Positions 19,658 through 28,419 are shown, counted from the stretch's first letter. The stretch: DNA of 59,079 nt from Pseudomonadota bacterium (GCA_021808195.1 JAKBCE010000023.1:3690-62768); one strand, 5' to 3'. Made by a program: numbers and translations. The notes: generated by a model not told the origin, from the letters alone.

Positions 19658-19872
19658 GACGTACAGAACTAACTCATAGGAGCTTAAGGCTTGCCGAGGT
19701 GCCGTCGCAAGCGAACGGCGCCCCGATTCCGATGCTGCCCTGGCGCCCATACACCGCAGCGGTATCGCTTGCGTTGCGCCCCGGGACAGCCGCTGGGCTC
19801 GTGCACGACTTGGCCACACGGGCCGCTTGACCGAGCACGCAACGCTTGCCCAAGGGCGCGCCTCGCGCCGGC
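19658..19872 (-). other. Intergenic gap between immunity gene and tagH
   Basis: This 215-base stretch separates the effector/immunity block from the tagH-tssJKLM-tagF-pppA-kinase block. I see no convincing open frame and no obvious hairpin-plus-T terminator. It is the largest gap inside the cluster apart from the one between the Fic gene and the 92-codon gene, so it may carry a promoter for the downstream regulatory half of the locus. Confidence 0.4.
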
Positions 19873-20454
19873 TCAAAACATGTAGTCTTCCGGTGGGTAG
19901 AACCTCACCCCCGTGATTCGCGCCGTCTCACAGGCGTCCTTCACTCGCGTGCTGGCGATCAGGATTTCGGGCACCTCGCCGAGTCGGAAAAAATCCTGCC
20001 CATGGATGCGCCCGGCATCGAGCGCCAATGTTTCGATGAACTCGATGTGCTGCGGATCGGTCGGCGGATGCTTCACGACCGATTTCGCCCGATCCAGGCA
20101 GCTGATCCGCCCCAGGACGTTGATCAGCGCATAATCACGTGTCTCGGTACCATCGTGCGGATTGCGCACGAGCACCGGAAAGTGCTGCAGGTTGTCAATC
20201 CCCAGCGCCTGCAGCAATTCGCGCAGACGCGTTGAGAACAACAAGCCCTTCACGCCGGCCGCGATCAAATTGTCCGTCAACCGACCCTGCGAGTCCGCAT
20301 CCCGTTCTATCTCGATCAGCGGCACCGGTTGCGTGACCAGGTACCCCTGATTGAACAGCAATCCCTGTGCGGCGATGACCGGCGGCACCCCGTAAATCAT
20401 CGCCTCGTCCTCGGCCGTCGGCTCATTCACCCAGACCCAGTGACGCTCACTCAT
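19873..20454 (-). CDS. Imm11/DUF1629-family immunity protein, partner of AHH nuclease
   Basis: 193 residues. The C-terminal part, with EILIASTRVKDACETARITGVRFYP, matches the conserved end of the DUF1629/Imm11 immunity family (SxRVKDALEAAGxxGVxF pattern). The ATG at 20454 overlaps the last codons of the AHH gene by 8 bases and is preceded by GGGGGACGG, a strong ribosome binding site; the tight coupling suits a toxin-antitoxin pair. Expected role: cytoplasmic protein that binds and neutralises the AHH nuclease delivered by sister cells. Family assignment is by motif; specificity for this toxin is inferred from adjacency. Confidence 0.8.
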   Translation of the reverse strand: MSERHWVWVNEPTAEDEAMIYGVPPVIAAQGLLFNQGYLVTQPVPLIEIERDADSQGRLTDNLIAAGVKGLLFSTRLRELLQALGIDNLQHFPVLVRNPHDGTETRDYALINVLGRISCLDRAKSVVKHPPTDPQHIEFIETLALDAGRIHGQDFFRLGEVPEILIASTRVKDACETARITGVRFYPPEDYMF

Positions 20455-21175
20455 CCGTCCCCCTCATCCGCTCAAGCCGTGCATAGGCCGAGCTACGCTC
20501 ATTCAGCGCATCGGAGCGCAACAGCCAATCCCATTGCCGCACACGGGCCTCGATCTCGCGCGACAGGCGCTCGAGGTCGCCGAGCAATTGCAGCTGATAT
20601 TCACAGGCACCGCTGAACTCCGGCTCGCAATATTTTGCACAACGTTGCTCGAGACGCTCGAGCAACGGCTGGATTCTCGAGTTATAGAGCGCATTCGGAT
20701 GACTGCCCCGATGGGCCTGCAGGTCGTGCTGAACGATATCGAAGGTGTACGACGGCAAACATATGCCGTTCGCCGGTGCATTGACGTCGTATCCGATCAA
20801 AGTGGCGTCGTGCTTCAACTTCGGCACGTTCTTGAACAGGTTGATCGATATGAGGTGATGTTTTTGGGTGTGGTACTGCGGATGTTTCAGCGCCGCAGCA
20901 GTGCTCGCATAGGATGCCTGCGGCGTCTGCTGCTGATACTCCTCGGCGCTTGCCATGCTGTCGATGCCATCGCCATACTTGACCCACGGTTCAAGCCCCG
21001 CATCCACCCAGGCCGAGGCGAAACCGCTCGAGCGCTCAAGTTTGCCGCCGGCCGGATACGAGACCGACTGGGCGTGGTTGCTCAGACAGTCCTGCCAGTC
21101 GCACTTGGCCTGCTGGCTGCTCGTCGAGTGCCCCTGGCCAAACTCCGGTGGGGCAACTGATTCGCCGATCTCCAT
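20447..21175 (-). CDS. AHH-domain nuclease, predicted T6SS effector
   Basis: 242 residues from the ATG at 21175, 7 bases after the PAAR-like gene; an upstream ATG at 21259 lies inside that gene. The central region has the AHH/HNH-endonuclease VII signature: H102, then QKHHLISINLF (H106, H107), NGICLP near 136-141, and HRGSHPNALYNSRI near 155-168, the second His-rich segment. The N-terminal third carries CDWQDC and CKY-type polar sequence and may be the part that loads onto the spike. It should cleave nucleic acid in target cells. Position between a DUF4150 tip and an Imm11-type immunity gene strongly supports an effector role. No signal peptide or transmembrane helix is present. Confidence 0.85.
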   Translation of the reverse strand: MEIGESVAPPEFGQGHSTSSQQAKCDWQDCLSNHAQSVSYPAGGKLERSSGFASAWVDAGLEPWVKYGDGIDSMASAEEYQQQTPQASYASTAAALKHPQYHTQKHHLISINLFKNVPKLKHDATLIGYDVNAPANGICLPSYTFDIVQHDLQAHRGSHPNALYNSRIQPLLERLEQRCAKYCEPEFSGACEYQLQLLGDLERLSREIEARVRQWDWLLRSDALNERSSAYARLERMRGTDE

Positions 21176-21182
21176 GTGTGGC

Positions 21183-21566
21183 TTAACCCATTGCGTTCTT
21201 GCTGTTTTGAAACAGCGGATCGGCCAGCCGGCAGACGTTCTTGCCCTCGAATTTGACATCGAACGAATACATCATGAATTCGCAGGCGCCCATGACCTTG
21301 CCGCTGATCACCCCGCCACCGGCCGAGCCGGCACTGTCGCCTGAGGAGATCATGTACTTTGCGCTCTGGGTCATGGGCATCTGGCCATCGGTCGTGACAC
21401 TCGTCGGTCCGGAACTCGTGTTCGAGGACTGACCAACGTTCGGATACGGGATCGGCACCGGACCGCCGGGCGTCGGGGTCTTGCAGACATCGGGAAAGAC
21501 AGTGCTCATCCCCCCACTGCCCTTGTGCGCAATGCCGAGCATATTGGCAAAGACGGTTCCTGGCAC
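21183..21566 (-). CDS. DUF4150 PAAR-like T6SS spike-tip protein
   Basis: 127 residues from a GTG at 21566, chosen because a perfect GGGGGAGG ribosome binding site ends 6 bases upstream and the product then begins at the family's usual TVFANMLGIAHKG...MSTVFPDVCKTPTPGGPVPIPYPN. The open frame continues upstream to 21737 but overlaps the 3' end of the ketosynthase-like gene. DUF4150 proteins are PAAR-like caps that sharpen VgrG and carry effectors. Here the toxin is a separate adjacent gene rather than a C-terminal fusion. The ~90 central residues show the compact beta PAAR-like pattern (GVISGKVMGACEFMMYSFDVKFEGKNV, given in part). Confidence 0.9.
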   Translation of the reverse strand: MPGTVFANMLGIAHKGSGGMSTVFPDVCKTPTPGGPVPIPYPNVGQSSNTSSGPTSVTTDGQMPMTQSAKYMISSGDSAGSAGGGVISGKVMGACEFMMYSFDVKFEGKNVCRLADPLFQNSKNAMG

Positions 21567-21585
21567 GATTGGCCTCCCCCACCCC

Positions 21586-22635
21586 TCAGGTGCGACTTCT
21601 CGACAATAAGGCACAGGCACGCGTTTCGCCATCGGAGGCCGCCCAGACGAGCGCTGGATCCGGCCGATCCCCGCGAGCGATGGCGCGCGCACAGATCGCG
21701 AGCAACAACGCGCCGAGCGCAGCTCCAGGATCTGCAAAGCAGTCCGCCGGGTGACTCATGGGCGCCTCTTCGGCAAAGAAATCCGCATGCCGGATCCGAG
21801 CCACGCCCCACTGCTTCGCATCGAAACTCTCCCCGGTTAACCCTGCGAAGGTCGCGCCGACCATCGCTCGCTGATCGGGCAATCGCGTGCGCAACTGCTC
21901 GATCGCCATGGCGAGTCCCTCGCCGCGAGCCGGTACCGTGCCGGCGCGGTGCCCGGGGTCGCGAGCGGAGGCGGCCGCCTCGATGCTCACTGCTGCGCCG
22001 TCACGGGAAGCCTTCGGCTGCGACAGCACTAAAAAGGCGGCCCCCTCGCCGGGGATAAATCCATCGCTCACCGTCGATCCGAGCAGGCGTCGATCGGCAT
22101 CGAGCGCTGCGAGCACGCTGAGGTCGAGGTACGTGTCTACGCCGCCGACGATGACCGGTCGCTCCGGTTCCTCAGCCAGGGCCTCGAGTGCGAGTTCCAG
22201 GGCGAGAAGTGCCGCTGCCCGGCCCGCGGGCACGATGCGACTGTTGGCCAGATCGAGTGTCGTGCCGGCCATCGTCGCCAGATACAGCGCGAAGCTGCGC
22301 AGCCACGGCGCCTGCTCCAGCGTGAGCTGCGGCAGCCCGAGAAACAGCCGCAATGGGGGCGGGCCGGCCTGCGCGAGCACCGTACGCAGTGCCGGTGCGC
22401 CCAGACGCAGCATCCGTCGTGCGCGGGCAGGCAACGGCACAGAGGCAATCTGCGCAGGCAAGTCCGCCTGTAGCGCAGTCTGTGGCACCAGTCCCATTCG
22501 AATCGGCTCGCCGCGCCGGTCGAGAATGCCGGAATTGCCGATTGCCGATAGCCCGGCGCGAATCGACGCCCAGATTTGCTCGACGCCATTGCCTGCCGAG
22601 CAAAGCGCCGCGACTGCCGTGATCTGCCCGGCCAT
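21586..22635 (-). CDS. Beta-ketoacyl-synthase-like pseudoenzyme in T6SS cargo module
   Basis: 349 residues with thiolase/ketosynthase fold signatures: AALCSAGNGVEQIWASIRAGL at the start, VIVGGVDTYLD, and SDGFIPGEGAAFLVL, the strongly conserved glycine-rich strand. The nucleophile elbow, normally DTACASS, reads PAGRAAALL with no Cys, and the two catalytic His motifs (HGTGT and GHxxGAAG) are replaced by FAGLTGES and ADPGAALG. It is therefore unlikely to condense acyl groups. Homologous ketosynthase-like proteins occur beside DUF2169 and DUF4150 genes in other T6SS loci, where their job is unclear; a structural or loading-adaptor function is my inference. The ATG overlaps the DUF2169 stop by one base. 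Confidence 0.8.
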   Translation of the reverse strand: MAGQITAVAALCSAGNGVEQIWASIRAGLSAIGNSGILDRRGEPIRMGLVPQTALQADLPAQIASVPLPARARRMLRLGAPALRTVLAQAGPPPLRLFLGLPQLTLEQAPWLRSFALYLATMAGTTLDLANSRIVPAGRAAALLALELALEALAEEPERPVIVGGVDTYLDLSVLAALDADRRLLGSTVSDGFIPGEGAAFLVLSQPKASRDGAAVSIEAAASARDPGHRAGTVPARGEGLAMAIEQLRTRLPDQRAMVGATFAGLTGESFDAKQWGVARIRHADFFAEEAPMSHPADCFADPGAALGALLLAICARAIARGDRPDPALVWAASDGETRACALLSRSRT

Positions 22636-23642
22636 CAGCTGGCGGCTCCCGCTCGCTCGCGACGCACCGTGACTTTTTCCACCTTCAGCACCTTGCGATC
22701 ACACGGCAGGGCCGCCCGCCACGTGAAGCAGACGCGATTTTCATCGGGTTCGATCAACACCGTCTCGAGATTGGCGGTCGGATGCTCGAGGCTGCCGGCC
22801 ACTTTGACATCAAGGCGCAGGTTCGCCGCCGGGATCACAAAGGCAATCGGTCCGTCCGGGGAGGCTCCCACGACCTCAATCGGCTCACCACCACGCAGAA
22901 ATCGGTCGAAGGCCAATTCCGCAGCGGCGCACTGCAGGAAGCGCGGATCGAAATCCACCGGCAGATACGGCGCGCGCTTGCGCTGCCAGGCCGTGTCATA
23001 CGTGCCGGCGAAGCGCCGCCTCGGCAGCCAATGGGCTGCCGAGGGCGCAAAGCACACCGGTGAGGCGTTCTGGCCGAGCCGCTCGAGCGGCTCACCGGGG
23101 TGTTCAAGATTCGGTACGGGCAGACCGATGAAATCGGCCGGTGCATTTTTTCCAGCAAAGCCGATCCCGACCGGATTGCGTTCCTCGGCGAGCCACTGCG
23201 TACCCAACGCCTGTGTGCCGCCGAATGCGCGCTCCCAGACCAGCGGCATCGCTTCGAAAGGCGCGGGCTCGCTGGGCGTTCCATCGGGCTGCCAGTGACG
23301 CTCGCCGAGCACGCGAATGGTCTTGTGGCGCTCGGCAGCCGAGACCCGGACCAGCATTTCGCGGACCGGCTGGCCTTGCGCCCCCCAGGCCCGCCCGACG
23401 AGCAGGACATCCGTACCAGGCTTGCCCACATGAATCTCGGAGACCGACTTCAGACTCGAATCGCTCGGGTCGGCGTAGTACTCGTCCGCGAGCGTCACCG
23501 GCAGTTGCGCGCTCGCGAGCGCGAGCTTCGGACGCAGGACCAGCGTTGCCTTGAGGATGACGTACAGCGTGTCCACCGCATCAGCATTGGGCAGGACCGA
23601 CAGGAGCGCATAAAACGGCGTTTGATTATCAATCTGTAACAT
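22635..23642 (-). CDS. DUF2169-family T6SS adaptor
   Basis: 335 residues beginning MLQIDNQTPFYALLSVLP, typical of DUF2169. Further family features are VILKATLVL, the GRPVRE-like segment GQPVREMLVRV, VWERAFGGT and RNPVGIGFAGK. DUF2169 proteins act as adaptors or chaperones that bring PAAR-like effectors to VgrG in several characterised systems. Here it sits in the run vgrG - DUF6484 - TIGR02270 - DUF2169 - KS-like - DUF4150 - AHH, so its likely client is the DUF4150/AHH pair. No membrane segment is seen. Confidence 0.92.
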   Translation of the reverse strand: MLQIDNQTPFYALLSVLPNADAVDTLYVILKATLVLRPKLALASAQLPVTLADEYYADPSDSSLKSVSEIHVGKPGTDVLLVGRAWGAQGQPVREMLVRVSAAERHKTIRVLGERHWQPDGTPSEPAPFEAMPLVWERAFGGTQALGTQWLAEERNPVGIGFAGKNAPADFIGLPVPNLEHPGEPLERLGQNASPVCFAPSAAHWLPRRRFAGTYDTAWQRKRAPYLPVDFDPRFLQCAAAELAFDRFLRGGEPIEVVGASPDGPIAFVIPAANLRLDVKVAGSLEHPTANLETVLIEPDENRVCFTWRAALPCDRKVLKVEKVTVRRERAGAAS

Positions 23643-23645
23643 CGC

Positions 23646-24953
23646 TCAGCGCACCGTCCCGGCGGCAAGGCTCGTCCGCCCCGCCCGCATCATGGCCTGC
23701 TGTACGTGCGCAAATGCGCGCGGTTCGAGGTCGTATTGACGGCCTGTGCGCACCGTCAACTCCAACGCCAGATCATCCCGGTGGAGCATCGGTCCGCTCT
23801 CAAGCGCGCTCACCAAAGCCTCGAGGGTGACGGCTTGTCCGCGCCAGTGCCGCACGCCCGGGGCCAACTGGCCTTTGATCCTCTGCCAGTGCCGCTGCAC
23901 TGCCGCCGGATCCGGTAGTGGCCACAGATCGGCCCCCCTCGGCACCAGGTCTGCATCGAGCGGATCGCTTGTCAGCGGCGGCGGCGATGCGGCTTCGGCT
24001 GGCTCCGGTGCGGTCAGTTGATCGCGCACGAGCTCCGCGCCCGTGATCGCACAGTAGGTCTCCCCCGCCGTTCGCGCCAGATGCGGCTCGAGCATGCCGG
24101 CCAGAACGATCTGCACCGCCTCGGGTGTGCCGATGTATGCGAGCGCAGACAATGCGGCTGTCTGCAATGTCGGTGAACGCAGAGCCGCGACCACCAGCGC
24201 CTGCTCCTCGGAGGAACCTAACGCCGCGACACCAGCGAGCATCGGCGCGCAATCCGGATGCCGTTGTTCGATGAGCTGCACTGCCAAACGCCATGCCAGG
24301 GCGTGACCGTGGCGAATACCCGCGACGATCGCGGCCTGGCGCACCGTTGGTGCGCTGCTGTTCAGTCCCTCCGGCACATAACGCTGCACCATGGCCGTCT
24401 CACCGGCGCGGCCGAGCGCCGCCAGCGCCTGTGCCTGAGCTTGTGCGAGCGTGGAGTGCAAAGCCTCGAGCGCCTCGCGACCGGGTGCGACCCGCCGAAA
24501 GGCCTTGATGCGGCAGAGCACTGCGCTGTGCTCCGGGCCGCTCTCGGCGAGCGCACGGGATACCGGCGCAAAAGATCCATTCAGTGCGGCGGTCTCGATA
24601 CCGCGCGCCATGGCCTGCAATGACGCACCGCGGGCGTCCCGCACGGCCGCCGCCAGTGCGGTAGGAGCGTCGGCGGCCTCGGCACTCGCCAGTAGATGCG
24701 CCGCGACGGTCTGTGCCGAGAGATCCTTCCCGCGCAGCGCCCCGGCCGAGACTGCGACGATGCGTTCCCCAGCAATGCGAACCCCATCGAGTGCGCCGTG
24801 CAGACGCTCCTCAGTCCACGTCCAGGTCGCTGCGAGATTTCGCGTAAGACTGCTGAGGTCCGACTCCCAGCGCTTCCAGAGAAACTCGGCCTCCTCGAGG
24901 CTTTGTTCCACGAGATCCCAGTACGGTCCGGCGTCGGTGCAGGTGGCGGTCAT
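23646..24953 (-). CDS. TIGR02270-family HEAT-repeat protein, T6SS accessory
   Basis: 435 residues rich in Ala/Leu helices arranged as HEAT-like repeats (AAIVAGIRHGHALAWRLAVQLIE; ALVVAALRSPTLQTAALSALAYIGTPEAVQIVL, in part), matching the TIGR02270 family found next to vgrG/DUF2169 genes. Its C-terminal region (LPDPAAVQRHWQRIKGQL) is also family-typical. The biochemical role is not established; as an alpha-solenoid it is likely a protein-protein scaffold in effector loading. Starts 14 bases after DUF6484. Confidence 0.8.
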   Translation of the reverse strand: MTATCTDAGPYWDLVEQSLEEAEFLWKRWESDLSSLTRNLAATWTWTEERLHGALDGVRIAGERIVAVSAGALRGKDLSAQTVAAHLLASAEAADAPTALAAAVRDARGASLQAMARGIETAALNGSFAPVSRALAESGPEHSAVLCRIKAFRRVAPGREALEALHSTLAQAQAQALAALGRAGETAMVQRYVPEGLNSSAPTVRQAAIVAGIRHGHALAWRLAVQLIEQRHPDCAPMLAGVAALGSSEEQALVVAALRSPTLQTAALSALAYIGTPEAVQIVLAGMLEPHLARTAGETYCAITGAELVRDQLTAPEPAEAASPPPLTSDPLDADLVPRGADLWPLPDPAAVQRHWQRIKGQLAPGVRHWRGQAVTLEALVSALESGPMLHRDDLALELTVRTGRQYDLEPRAFAHVQQAMMRAGRTSLAAGTVR

Positions 24954-24966
24954 GACAGCGATCGCC

Positions 24967-25548
24967 TCAGTTGATTCGCACCTGTCCGCCTTTGATCCGA
25001 TTGGTCCCCTCGGAGTACGTCTCGACGTAGTTGCCGCGAATCACCACCCGGCCGTTGCTGCGCAGCGTGATGGACGCATTGCCGCACTCAAGCACAATCT
25101 CCTCCTGCGCACGGATGTGCACCCGCCGGCCATCCACCTGCAGCACCACGTCCGCAGCGGCTGGCCCATCGTCCTGCTTGTGCGCAGCGCCAGCGCCTTG
25201 CGCGCCGTCGCTCTGGGGCATCAGCCCGAGTATGAGCGGCAGCGTCGGATCGCCATTTTCGAAGGCGAGCACCACTGCCCGGCCGCTCAGCGCTGCGGCG
25301 GCCAATTCCTCGACCGGTAGCGCGAGCGCGAGGCGCGCAGGTCGCGTTCGCTCCGATCCGGCGAAGCTCACCTGCACGCCACCCGCCCCGTCCACCGCAA
25401 CGACGCGACCGAGCACCACCGCCGCGGCAGCAGCCGGTGCGCGGGGCGATTCGGCCCGCAGCAGCGCCTCGAGCTCGTTGCGCGCCGTCGTGGCGCTCTC
25501 ATCGGCAACGGCGAGGGGGTGCGGTGGCTCGGATCGATTTGCGCTCAT
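24967..25548 (-). CDS. DUF6484-domain protein, T6SS accessory
   Basis: 193 residues. The central part (VLGRVVAVDGAGGVQVSF...LPVEELAAAALSGRAVVLAFENGDPTLPLILGL, in part) is the DUF6484 OB-like beta domain, and the end (EIVLECGNASITLRSNGRVVIRGNYVE, in part) repeats the short beta pattern seen at VgrG C-termini (compare its TIKASGNVVIKGSKV). It probably belongs to the spike assembly and may associate with VgrG or the tip, but no function is proven. It begins 63 bases after the vgrG stop. Confidence 0.78.
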   Translation of the reverse strand: MSANRSEPPHPLAVADESATTARNELEALLRAESPRAPAAAAAVVLGRVVAVDGAGGVQVSFAGSERTRPARLALALPVEELAAAALSGRAVVLAFENGDPTLPLILGLMPQSDGAQGAGAAHKQDDGPAAADVVLQVDGRRVHIRAQEEIVLECGNASITLRSNGRVVIRGNYVETYSEGTNRIKGGQVRIN

Positions 25549-25611
25549 GGTGTCCTCGGTGATTGGAACGCCGCGGGAGTGAAGTGAACTGACACCTGGC
25601 CGAGGCGCAGC

Positions 25612-27702
25612 TCAGTTCTGGGTCACCTTGCTGCCCTTGATGACCACATTGCCGCTCGCCTTGATGGTGATGTCGCCATCTCCAGATAACGTGATGTTAT
25701 TGCCCTTCAAGGTAATCGTGCCATCCTGATTCATCGTCAGGCGAGCTGAGCCGACGACGATCTCGACGGCTTCTCCGGCGTTGATCGCGAGCTTCTTGCC
25801 GATCGACTGCGTGTCGTTATTGCCGATCTTGTGGGTGCGATTCTCACCGATATTGACTTGCTCGTCCTTGTCCACTTGATCGGTGCGACCGCCATTGATC
25901 GAGATATTCTCATCCTTGCTCACCGCAAGGGTGCGGCTTCCGGAGATGTTCTTCGAGTAATCCTTGCCGATGTCGATCGATTCACTGCCTTGCACGCTAC
26001 GCGTCCGGTCCTTGGCGACCGTGATGCTCTCCTTGCCACCGACGGTCTCGTTGCGATCCTTGCCGATCGAAGTCGTCTCATTGTTCTTGACGCTCTTGGT
26101 ACGATCGTGACCGACAGAGTGTTGCTCGTCGTTTTCGACTTCGATCGCCTGATCCTTCTCGGCATGCAGCAGCAGCAGCTCTGCGCCTTTCTTGTCCTCG
26201 AATCGCAGCTCGTTGAAATTGTCGCCGGTTCCCTCCAGTGCGCTACGCGAGCGGATGCCGCTTTGCGTCTTGTTGTCCGGCAACGGATACGGTGGTTTAT
26301 TCGTGCCGTTGTAGACACTGCCGATGATGATCGGGCGATCCGGGTCACCCTCGAGAAACGAGACGATCACCTCCTGGCCGATTCGGGGAATATGGATGCC
26401 TCCCCAGCTCTTGCCGGCCCAGAGCTGTCCGACCCGAACGAAGCAGGAACTCTGCTCGTCGAGCTTGCCGTAGCGGTCCCAGGGAAACTGCACCTTCACC
26501 CGCCCGAACTGATCGGTGTAGATCTCCTCGCTCTTCGGCCCCACCACCACGGCGGTCTGCGTGCCGTGAATCATCGGCTTCGGCGTCAATCGCGGCGGCC
26601 GATACGGCTCGCGCGCATCGACCGCATCGAGGGCGATCGAGAACTCGGTCTCTGTGCCCGAGCCGGCGTGATAGGCCTGCGAGTTGAGCTCGATCGAGGT
26701 CGAGGTGATGAGGTACTGGATGTCGAGACTGCTGCGTGGATAGCCCGTCAGCTTGAATACATGACCCGCCGCAAGCCCCGCGGCATCGCCACTGCCGCGG
26801 GCAACCATCTGCGCAGCCTGCAGCTCCTGCACGCGTAGTTTCGCGATGCGCTCGACGCTGTCGGAGGTGACTTGCGACCCGTCCGAGCCGACCTGGTCCG
26901 CAACGGCCGGGAAATCGTACACCTCGTACGCCGATGACTCATAAGAGCGCGAGATGGAAGCGGTGCCTGCGGGAATGGGCGATGGGCGCTCAAAATCATA
27001 ATCGCGGGCCGCGTAGCGGCTCGGCTGAAAGGATTTCTGGAACGACCAGCTTTGCAGGTGATCGCGTTCGCGCAGCGCATCGGTCGCGCTCGAGGGATAG
27101 TAGGGGACCGAATCGTAGCCCGCGACCGCCTTGCAGTTCCCGACGTCATCACTCAGCACCATGACGTGCTTGTTATCGGAATGCTCGAAGTAGTAGAAAA
27201 TGCCCTCATGCTCGAGCAGCCGGCTGAGGAAGTTGAAGTCGCTCTCGCGGTATTGCACGCAGTACTCGCGCTGCGGATGAGTGCCGAGGTGCAACTCAAA
27301 ATCGCTGAAGCCGGCGTTCTGGCAGACTTCCTTGAAAATCTCCGGCGCGCTCTTGTTCTGAAAGACGCGGCAGTCGGCTGTTCGCGTCAGAAACCAGAAC
27401 CACGGCCGCGTGACCGCCCGGTATTGGTGCATGCGCTCTTCGTAGCCCACCTGTTGGAATTCGCTGACCAGACCGTGAAAGTAGCGCAGCGGTTCCTGCC
27501 GCGTCGTCGCGAGCGACACGACGAGGGGTTTGCCGAGGATCTTGTCCGGGTCGAGTTCTCCGCTCTCGCTCAGCAACGAGATGGTGCACTCAAAGGGCCG
27601 GCTCAGGTGCTCCGTGCCGGTCATGCTCGCGAACACGAGCACGTTCGGTCCGAAGGGAGTCGTCACCTTCACGGACCGGTTGTCCTGGTACTTGGTGCTC
27701 AT
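25612..27702 (-). CDS. vgrG: VgrG (TssI) spike protein
   Basis: 696 residues from the ATG at 27702 (MSTKYQDNRSVKVTTPFGPN). The N-terminal gp27-like part includes RYFHGLVSEFQQ, CVQYRESDFNFLSRLLEHEGIFYYF and the gp5-like OB domain contains PWDRYGKLDEQSSCFVRVGQ, all VgrG hallmarks. The C-terminal ~170 residues form the triple-stranded beta-needle with about seven 16-residue repeats (SIGKDRNETVGGKE-type). No C-terminal effector extension is present: the protein ends shortly after the needle, so cargo must be carried by the separate PAAR-like tip. Followed by the accessory genes that likely load the tip. Confidence 0.97.
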   Translation of the reverse strand: MSTKYQDNRSVKVTTPFGPNVLVFASMTGTEHLSRPFECTISLLSESGELDPDKILGKPLVVSLATTRQEPLRYFHGLVSEFQQVGYEERMHQYRAVTRPWFWFLTRTADCRVFQNKSAPEIFKEVCQNAGFSDFELHLGTHPQREYCVQYRESDFNFLSRLLEHEGIFYYFEHSDNKHVMVLSDDVGNCKAVAGYDSVPYYPSSATDALRERDHLQSWSFQKSFQPSRYAARDYDFERPSPIPAGTASISRSYESSAYEVYDFPAVADQVGSDGSQVTSDSVERIAKLRVQELQAAQMVARGSGDAAGLAAGHVFKLTGYPRSSLDIQYLITSTSIELNSQAYHAGSGTETEFSIALDAVDAREPYRPPRLTPKPMIHGTQTAVVVGPKSEEIYTDQFGRVKVQFPWDRYGKLDEQSSCFVRVGQLWAGKSWGGIHIPRIGQEVIVSFLEGDPDRPIIIGSVYNGTNKPPYPLPDNKTQSGIRSRSALEGTGDNFNELRFEDKKGAELLLLHAEKDQAIEVENDEQHSVGHDRTKSVKNNETTSIGKDRNETVGGKESITVAKDRTRSVQGSESIDIGKDYSKNISGSRTLAVSKDENISINGGRTDQVDKDEQVNIGENRTHKIGNNDTQSIGKKLAINAGEAVEIVVGSARLTMNQDGTITLKGNNITLSGDGDITIKASGNVVIKGSKVTQN
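25830..26160 (-). repeat. In-gene 16-residue beta-needle repeats of VgrG
   Basis: About seven consecutive 48-base units encode a 16-residue motif with the consensus (S/T)xxVxKDRxxSVxGxE, equal to two octads of the gp5/VgrG triple beta-helix. Units differ in sequence, so this is protein architecture rather than a DNA satellite. Confidence 0.7.
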
Positions 27703-27784
27703 TGCTGTTCTCGATGCCCCCCTGCAGCGGTCATCCCGGACAGACCGCCCCATCCGCCCGCGTCGCGATCGGCTTGCCCGCCGC

Positions 27785-28063
27785 TCACTCGATCGTCTGC
27801 AGGCGCAGGCAACCTTCGTCGTTCTTCGAGTAGAAGTATAAACCGTCTGTGTCGAGCCCCTCGTCGATGATCACTGGGATGGCCTGCTCGAACTTCTGGC
27901 GAGCGATGGCCGTGGCACCTACTTCATTGATTCCATGAGATTTTACGTAATCGGTCCAGCGCTGGCCGTCCGCCTTGTCGATCCGCTTGCCCGCGTCGGT
28001 CGCTCGGCGCATGAGCCCGATGAACTGGTAATAGTCGAACTCGACTACCTTCGCGCGCGCCAT
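27785..28063 (-). CDS. Unknown 92-residue protein between Fic gene and vgrG
   Basis: 92 residues from the ATG at 28063, which has GGAG five bases upstream; an ATG at 28078 lies before that site. Acidic/charged soluble protein with VEFDYYQFIGLMRRATDAGKRID at the start and a C-terminal DGLYFYSKNDEGCLRLQTIE. No transmembrane segment, no recognised domain. It lies 82 bases upstream of vgrG and about 360 bases downstream of the Fic gene, same strand. Candidate roles are a VgrG-linked adaptor or the immunity partner of the Fic protein; both are guesses from position. The lack of tight coupling to the Fic gene argues mildly against immunity. Confidence 0.65.
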   Translation of the reverse strand: MARAKVVEFDYYQFIGLMRRATDAGKRIDKADGQRWTDYVKSHGINEVGATAIARQKFEQAIPVIIDEGLDTDGLYFYSKNDEGCLRLQTIE

Positions 28064-28419
28064 CGATGCTCCAGACAAGGCTGAGAAATTACGCTACAAA
28101 TAGCAGGAAAAGACATGAGTTTTCAAGGACTACCGCAGCTTAGTGCGAGGTTCGCCTCGTTTCCGCGGCACACCCGGCACAGATCGTGTCCCGCCCCGCC
28201 GGGGCGGCTGCCGACAGCAGCGCCTGGCAGTGCCGAACAGACGCACCGCTCGCAGTGGCGCTAACCGCCGTGGATCGCAACCCAGGCGGTACCCTGCTCT
28301 GCGAGCGCGGTCGTTGCGCGCATGTGAGCACGAGCGACCGTGCACGCCAGGGCGCACAGCGCGGCCCTGGGGCCCTTGCCAATCCTCTGCGGCGGGACCG
28401 CGCTTGAGCACAATCCGGA
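28064..28419. other. 356-base gap without a convincing gene
   Basis: Between the Fic gene and the 92-codon gene there are overlapping Arg/Pro-rich frames on both strands, none with homology signs, good start context or normal composition. One minus-strand frame, broken by a TAG near 28260, contains two CxxC pairs (CERC and CRVC) and could be a decayed zinc-finger gene. The AT-richer stretch at about 28083-28125 may hold the promoter of the downstream small gene. Confidence 0.4.
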
